DNA of 64,000 bases, taken from contig NC_088339.1 of NCBI RefSeq assembly GCF_036884655.1, positions 33,417,501 to 33,481,500 on the forward strand, read 5' to 3'. This document shows positions 62,125 through 64,000 of the stretch, in pieces. The notes beneath the pieces are model-generated. The model was given only the letters and a program-made list of their open reading frames with translations. It did not search any database and was not told where the DNA came from. A program made the position numbers and the translations under genes. This DNA is from Musa acuminata AAA Group (taxonomy: Eukaryota > Streptophyta > Magnoliopsida > Zingiberales > Musaceae). How positions within the stretch are numbered: the stretch's first letter is position 1; the number at the start of each line of letters is the position of its first letter.

Positions 62125-62269
62125 CACGTGGCGAAGCCACAGATCCTCTCAGGTACGCATCGGAGTGAATCGATACTTGGAAAATACGCGAGTAATAAAG
62201 ATCATTCCCAAAATGGCCCTCACCACAATCCTCTTGCGCAGCGTGTGTCCATCCACCGCTCCTCACGTG
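62125..62269. promoter_or_regulatory. Two G-box (CACGTG) motifs in a GC-richer island
   Basis: CACGTG at 62125-62130 (within CCCACGTGGC) and 62264-62269 (within CTCACGTGGT), 139 bp apart. G-boxes bind bHLH and bZIP factors. With no recognisable gene beside them, a regulatory role is speculative. Confidence 0.3.
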
Positions 62270-63248
62270 GTACAGCTGTAGCAGGTTATATGGAATGACA
62301 AAACTACCCTCATCCTCCCATCCGGTTCTCTCTTCCCCCTCACCATCATGGTCATCAGGAAGGCATGGATGCATGCATGCATGATGATGACGGACGGCAG
62401 GACATGATGGCATCCATTATCCGCCCAACGAGCCCACCGTGTGCCGCGACGGAGATGGGCACGAGGAGCGAGCGGCCTCCGTTTCGTGGCACCTTTGTTG
62501 GGCCGTGCTTTGTTGACGCCGTCAGCGTTTTCCCCACTCGGTGACCGTCAAAGATAACGACCCCAGGAAGTTTCCGCTAAATATTTTTTTGGCCCTTTTT
62601 ATACATTATATATTTTATATCCTTAATTTCATTCAATTTTCTTCTAATGAAATATCTCTGATTTTAGAAAGAAAATAAAGCATTTATTAGTATCATATCC
62701 TAAATATTTGATCGACAATGGATGAATTATATCAGAATATTTGAGACGTTGCATGAATCCAATGATAAATAATCTTAGGATTCTCCGTAATTAATTTTGC
62801 AAATCTTTTATGCTCACGTTATTGGCAGAGAGTAGAAAAAGTCGAATCACAAGATTTTATTCCAATGTGCCTTTTTGTTTTTAATGGCCAAATTTGGCGA
62901 CCCTAATAAACGCATTGACTAATATTGATATTAATTGACTGCATTGAGAATTCCAAAGTCTTCGGATTGGTTGGTGTGCTCAACAATCTAAGCATTAGAG
63001 TCAAACCAAACCCACTGGGATCTCAAAGTCAAATTGTGGTGTTGCTGCCTTATTTGGGATGGGTTTGACTGCCTACTATGTGATTCTTAGATAAATAGAA
63101 CACCATGACCAGCTTAAAATTATTTCTTTTCTCTATAGACACATACAATTGGGCCCCAAAAGGGGGCCCATGGGCCAAACTCGTTGATGTCACATATTTT
63201 TCTTTTAATATTATAAATCTCTTTATTCTTCCTTTCTTCTCTCTCATT

Positions 63249-63346
63249 GTATCGTCATTCGTTTTCATTACTAGATCTTATTACCTTTGCTTTCGATGTA
63301 TCGTCATTCGTTTTCATTACTAGATCTTATTACCTTTGCTTTCGAT
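63249..63346. repeat. Perfect 49-bp tandem duplication
   Basis: The unit beginning GTATCGTCATTCGTTTTCAT and ending GCTTTCGAT is present twice without any difference (63249-63297 and 63298-63346). This indicates a recent duplication. Confidence 0.95.
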
Positions 63347-64000
63347 TTCTCTTTCTTACTAATCACCATTGTCCGTACCGTTTTTGCTCCTAACATAGTT
63401 TGTCCTTCCTCACTCCTAACGTTGTCGTTGTCACTTGCTTTGAACACCACCCTATGCCCAACTTTGTTTCTTGCGTCTTGAGGGTGAGTGGTATCACACA
63501 AAAGCGATGAGACCTCGTGATAGAGCGGAGGTGACGTGATGAAGAGAAAAGACAAAAGTATTTATGATATTATAAAAAAATAATAAAATACCATATAAGA
63601 AAAAAAAAATAATAGACACTTTTTGTTCGAGAAATATCCATTGTCACTCTAAATAGGACATACTAAGGCATTTATTTCACCCAAAGTAGATCATTGTGGA
63701 TCTCCATGAACAGAATTGAACTCACCAATCCTTTAGGTTGATTAATTCTTCCGAATTATTAGACAATCTCTTATTTTCACCCCAATCACCTTTTAGATTC
63801 AAAGAGGTTGTACAGCCACAGTTGACTATCAAAGAGGAGAGTGCAGATCTCGCATAAATTAGTACCAGAATGTAGCATTTTCTTTGCTTGATTGAAGCTT
63901 GAGATCATAAACCAAAACCGGTAGTGGAGGTGTACCGATGATCCAGAAATATGAACACACACACCCCAGCTACGAAGACCATCGCTTCCTTTTCTCCCTA

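Larger units (their letters stand above)
60282..64000. other. AT-rich right flank without a supported gene
   Basis: No exon is supported on either strand. Simple GA runs occur at about 60780-60814 and 61648-61671. A GC-richer island at about 61930-62560 carries two CACGTG (G-box) motifs and a (GCAT)n run near 62365-62380. A perfect 49-bp tandem pair lies at 63249-63346. The island could be a promoter or unannotated leader of a gene not otherwise visible, but nothing coding confirms this. Confidence 0.5.

Overview
The window is nuclear DNA of a flowering plant, most likely a monocot. The genes are split by GT-AG introns and all belong to plant-specific or plant-typical families. Several have the GC-rich exons common in monocots, while introns and spacers are AT-rich. 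A banana-family (Zingiberales) origin is my best guess, but it is inference only.

Layout from left to right. The 3' exons of a tetratricopeptide-repeat gene (TTC33-like, plus strand) run from 380 to 5154, with a roughly 1 kb foldback element in one intron. A complete chloroplast-type NAD kinase gene (NADK2, plus, 8 exons) fills 6564-18629. Its long introns carry a microsatellite, GTACC-rich repeats and a complete miniature LTR element (TRIM) with target-site duplication. A PAD4-like defence lipase gene (plus, 3 exons) lies at 20926-23714 behind a cluster of W-box motifs. An amino acid permease gene (plus, 6 exons) is at 26567-28448. A short WEB-family coiled-coil gene (minus) is at 29272-29925. 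An intronless U-box/ARM E3 ligase gene (plus) is at 35359-36549. A complete SEUSS-type corepressor gene (minus, 9 coding exons plus a 5'-UTR intron) is at 38546-45748.

From 47555 to 60281 the window holds one old, decayed Ty3/gypsy retrotransposon in minus orientation. Its two LTRs, PPT and PBS are recognisable, as are gag, protease, RT-fragment and integrase remnants, a plus-strand (antisense) ORF remnant, and two internal tandem arrays. Three solo LTRs of one other family have inserted into it, and all three have recognisable flanking duplications. The last 3.7 kb (60282-64000) show no gene that I can support.

The genes are ordinary, independently transcribed plant genes and not a pathway cluster: NADP supply in plastids, salicylate/EDS1-type immunity, amino acid transport, ubiquitination and floral/meristem corepression. 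I found no RNA gene, no CRISPR array and no convincing new biological system. The most informative unexplained structures are the foldback element, the nested retroelement block, and the Ser-for-Cys phosphatase-like loop in NADK2, which may be normal for that family.
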